Assembly: GCA_005879245.1 (NCBI GenBank)
Contig: VBLA01000076.1
Span: 1-8,990 of the forward strand
Reading direction: 5' to 3'
Origin: Deltaproteobacteria bacterium
GTDB taxonomy: Bacteria > Desulfobacterota > Binatia > DP-6
DNA length: 8,990 nt
Shown here: positions 7,861 through 8,990 of the stretch, one piece after another
How positions within the stretch are numbered: the stretch's first letter is position 1
Layout of the letters: every line of letters starts with the position of its first letter
Program-made: the position numbers and the translations under genes
Notes under the pieces: generated by a model
What the model was told of the DNA's origin: nothing
Seen by the model: only the letters and a program-made list of their open reading frames with translations
Database searches by the model: none

Positions 7861-8990
7861 TACCGCGCTACCGAGAGTTTCTCGCAGGCGTCAGGGGCGA
7901 TCGTGTCGAAGTTCCCGAAGCGCGCCGTGAGGGGGTCGCGGATCTCGCTGGCCTTCCCGACCACCACGATCGCCACCCGATCGGGATCGGGCATGTGATC
8001 GCGCGCGACCCGCTCGACGTCGGCGGCGGTCACCTGCGCGACGCGGCTCCGGTAGGTGGCGAGGTCGTCCTCGGGGAGCCCGTAGAACTCGCCCTCGGCG
8101 AGGCGCGCCGCGAGCGCATCGGGGCTCTCGAGCCGCAGGGGGAACTGGCCGCGGAGGAACGTCCTCGCCTTGTCGAGCGCGGCCGGCGGCGTCGGCTGGG
8201 TCCGGAAGTTCCCCTCGACCTCGAGCGCGAGCGCAAGGGTCTCCACCGTCGTGGGGCTCTTGGTGAAGGTCCCGACGCGGAAGTCGCCACCCTGGAGGCG
8301 CGCCGCGAAGCCGCTCCAGGCCGAATAGGTGAGGCTCCGCTTCACCCGCAGCTCCTCGATCAGCTGGGAGGTGAAGCCGCCGCCGAGGATCGTGTTCGCC
8401 ACCGTCGCCGCGAGGTAGTCCGGGTGGCTACGGGCGATCGAGATGTTGCCGAAGCGGATCTGCGTCTGGCTGGCGTCCGGCTTGTCCACCAATAGGTGCC
8501 GGCGAGCCGAGACCGGCTCGGGCGCGCCGGCCCGCGTAGCGACCGCATCCGGGCGCGGACGCCAGGCGCCGAAGGCTTCGCGCAGCCGGATGATCGCATC
8601 CGCCGTCTCCACGTCGCCTACCAGGACGAGGATGGTGTCGTTTGGACGGTACCATCGCTCGTAGAAATCCCGGACGTCACCGCGGCTGAGGCCGGGTACG
8701 GTGGACCGGAAGCCTTCGATGGGCCGCCCGTAGGGATGGGCGCCGTAGAGGAAGGCCGCAAAGCACTTCTCGGCGACGGCGCCCGGGTCGTCGAGCGCGG
8801 CGACGATCTCCGCCGCCTGCTCCTCGCGCGCCCGGCGCACCTCGTCGCGGGCAAAGGTGGGATCGAGCAGGACCTGACGGAGCAGGTCGAGGCCCGCGGA
8901 GAAGTCCTTGGCGAGGAACTCCGCGGTGACCACCGTGGCTTCGATACCCGCCGTCGCGTCCAGGCGGCCCCCGAGCGAATCGACCGCTCG
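7860..8990 (-). CDS. M16-family zinc peptidase (insulinase/pitrilysin-like), C-terminal part, runs off the window
   Basis: The open frame continues without a break to the window edge. The visible 376 residues begin RAVDSLGGRLDATAGIEATV, so the GTG at 8933 is not the start. The sequence covers the end of the N-terminal M16 domain (FLAKDFSAGLDLLRQVLLDPTF, then AREEQAAEIVAALDDP, where the third zinc-ligand Glu is expected). FYERWYRPNDTILVLVGDVE follows, then the M16_C domain with LRVKRSLTYSAWSGF, whose Arg (8346-8348) and Tyr (8325-8327) are the conserved R/Y substrate-binding pair. The HxxEH zinc motif would be encoded beyond 8990, so catalytic activity cannot be confirmed. M16 proteins often come as a pair, one with HxxEH and one with only R/Y; this could be either or a complete enzyme. 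It is convergent with the HtrA gene. The TAG stop at 7862-7860 gives the normal C-terminus. Periplasmic location is likely for the family but unseen here. Confidence 0.92.
   Translation of the reverse strand, partial: RAVDSLGGRLDATAGIEATVVTAEFLAKDFSAGLDLLRQVLLDPTFARDEVRRAREEQAAEIVAALDDPGAVAEKCFAAFLYGAHPYGRPIEGFRSTVPGLSRGDVRDFYERWYRPNDTILVLVGDVETADAIIRLREAFGAWRPRPDAVATRAGAPEPVSARRHLLVDKPDASQTQIRFGNISIARSHPDYLAATVANTILGGGFTSQLIEELRVKRSLTYSAWSGFAARLQGGDFRVGTFTKSPTTVETLALALEVEGNFRTQPTPPAALDKARTFLRGQFPLRLESPDALAARLAEGEFYGLPEDDLATYRSRVAQVTAADVERVARDHMPDPDRVAIVVVGKASEIRDPLTARFGNFDTIAPDACEKLSVAR

Noticed and set aside
8931..8933. GTG on the - strand as the start of the M16 peptidase
   Set aside because: The frame stays open to the window edge and upstream codons read as typical M16 sequence (GGRLDATAGIEATV), so the gene is simply cut by the window.

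Overview
This is a GC-rich (roughly 70% by eye), densely packed bacterial chromosomal window. Most genes are on the + strand and many overlap or sit within a few tens of bases of each other. The gene content and style (propionyl-CoA carboxylase and methylmalonyl-CoA mutase cluster, pyruvoyl-dependent arginine decarboxylase, RNase R, HtrA, M16 peptidase) would fit a Gram-negative, deltaproteobacterial-like lineage such as Myxococcota, Desulfobacterota or Binatota. The sequence alone does not settle the taxon. I see no mobile elements, tRNA or rRNA genes, or CRISPR arrays.

Positions 1-3672 are a propionyl-CoA/methylmalonyl-CoA cluster. It contains the last 15 codons of a carboxyltransferase subunit (1-48), a biotin carboxylase (29-1531), a biotin carboxyl carrier protein (1524-2093) and the catalytic chain of methylmalonyl-CoA mutase (2221-3672, with coding similarity reaching back to about 2080). 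Together these carboxylate propionyl-CoA and isomerise the product to succinyl-CoA. The epimerase, the B12-binding subunit and the G-protein chaperone are not in the window. The carrier/mutase junction is abnormal: the carrier loses its last strand, the mutase has no start codon in its conserved N-terminal region, and a run of nine C lies exactly where the reading frame changes. A deletion or frameshift, real or introduced by sequencing, is the most likely explanation.

Positions 3712-4266 encode a complete pyruvoyl-dependent arginine decarboxylase, a self-cleaving enzyme that makes agmatine. Positions 4307-6505 encode RNase R, and 6481-7824 encode a periplasmic HtrA/DegP-type serine protease with two PDZ domains. 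These last two genes overlap by 25 nt. The RNase R C-terminal tail is encoded by three 12-nt NPGP repeats that can fold into two mutually exclusive GC-rich hairpins, ending one base before the Shine-Dalgarno sequence of the protease gene.

The last part (7860-8990) is on the - strand and convergent with the protease gene. It encodes the C-terminal part of an M16-family zinc peptidase whose N-terminus, including the metal-binding motif, lies beyond the window.

Overall this is mainly ordinary metabolism and RNA/protein quality control. The points worth a second look are the broken carrier/mutase junction, the repeat/hairpin structure at the RNase R-HtrA overlap, and the presence of the pyruvoyl-type arginine decarboxylase.
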